NCBI RefSeq assembly: GCF_001895005.1
Contig: NZ_BCXH01000019.1
Span: forward strand, 1 to 64,000
DNA: 64,000 nucleotides
Source of the DNA: Rhodococcus yunnanensis NBRC 103083
GTDB taxonomy: Bacteria > Actinomycetota > Actinomycetes > Mycobacteriales > Mycobacteriaceae
Direction: 5' to 3'
Below the pieces are notes generated by a model that made no database searches, had not been told where the DNA came from, and saw nothing but the letters and a program-made list of their open reading frames with translations. Shown in pieces: positions 63,810 to 64,000 of the stretch (its first letter is position 1; the number at the start of each line of letters is the position of its first letter). The translations under genes and the position numbers were made by a program.

Positions 63810-63816
63810 CGGCGTT

Positions 63817-63846
63817 TTGACCTGGGCTGCTCGCAGCCGGTATCGT
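63817..63846 (+). promoter_or_regulatory. Predicted rplM promoter
   Basis: TTGACC (63817-63822) and TATCGT (63841-63846) are 18 bases apart, about 130 bases before the rplM start. The 63810-63977 stretch holds no other feature I recognise. Confidence 0.45.
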
Positions 63847-63977
63847 CCATCGTTGGCGTGTATGGACTCGCCGCACATTTGCGTGTGCGATCGAGTTCTT
63901 GATCTCGGGTCTCAACTGGCCGCCGAGGTCATCCACACGTCTTGGCCAGCAGCGACATCATGAAGACAGGAATTTCT

Positions 63978-64000
63978 GTGTCTACATACAGCCCGAAGGC
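63978..64000 (+). CDS. rplM: 50S ribosomal protein L13 (start only, runs off the window)
   Basis: GTG 63978, with AGGAA just upstream, opens MSTYSPKA, close to the MSTYTPKAGD that begins rplM in rhodococci and mycobacteria. The gene continues beyond the window. Its place after the ESX-4 esxT region matches M. tuberculosis (Rv3444c esxT, Rv3443c rplM). Confidence 0.75.

Noticed and set aside
1..64000. tRNA or rRNA genes
   Set aside because: I recognised no cloverleaf or rRNA segment by eye; a covariance-model scan would be decisive.

Overview
The window is high-GC actinobacterial DNA, most like Rhodococcus or a close Nocardiaceae relative (Mycobacteriales). Four things point there: a secreted antigen-85-type mycolyltransferase-like protein, an ESX-4-type type VII secretion locus next to truA and rplM as in mycobacteria, mycobacterial-length ribosomal proteins, and a large NRPS. 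Nothing outside the sequence was consulted, so genus and gene names rest on recognised motifs and gene order.

Layout. (1) 1-9.0 kb: 3' part of an NRPS gene (A-tail, PCP, C, A, PCP, degenerate E, C, A, PCP, TE), then an antigen-85-like secreted protein. (2) 10.2-16.6 kb, minus strand: a secreted lipase and a six-gene run made of a DrrABC-like exporter, an AurF-type diiron N-oxygenase with all ligands in place, a prephenate-dehydrogenase/PapC-like enzyme and a hotdog protein. (3) 16.6-22.4 kb: complete S10 operon (rpsJ to rpsQ). (4) 22.4-28.7 kb, minus strand: an accessory block wedged between rpsQ and rplN, made of a TerD-AIM24 fusion, a 1060-residue AAA plus HerA-type double ATPase, a winged-helix protein and a DUF559/Vsr-like nuclease. 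This is the best candidate for an undescribed (defence-like) system. (5) 29-44.5 kb: the spc and alpha operons (rplN to rplQ, with secY, adk, map, infA, rpoA) and truA. They are interrupted by a glutamine-synthetase-like/cysteine-peptidase-like pair and by a minisatellite plus dtd.

(6) 44.4-46.6 kb: EamA exporter, CGNR zinc-finger regulator and FMN reductase. (7) 46.6-60.6 kb: ESX-4-type secretion locus (eccE, eccB, mycP, eccD, an intruding luciferase-like oxidoreductase, eccC, an Rv3446c-like protein and two WXG100 proteins). (8) 60.7-63.9 kb: accessory insert with an MmyB-type regulator, an SDR, a truncated FMN reductase, a frameshifted IS110 remnant and a DksA/TraR-like zinc finger. The first bases of rplM follow, restoring the esxT-rplM order known from mycobacteria.

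How they work together. The translation genes form the conserved backbone, co-transcribed from a few promoters and ended by strong hairpins. Accessory genes sit at the seams between the ribosomal operons. The NRPS and the minus-strand N-oxygenase/PapC/exporter run could form one biosynthetic cluster making and exporting a peptide with an aminoaryl- or nitroaryl-derived residue; this is inference, because the start of the NRPS lies outside the window.
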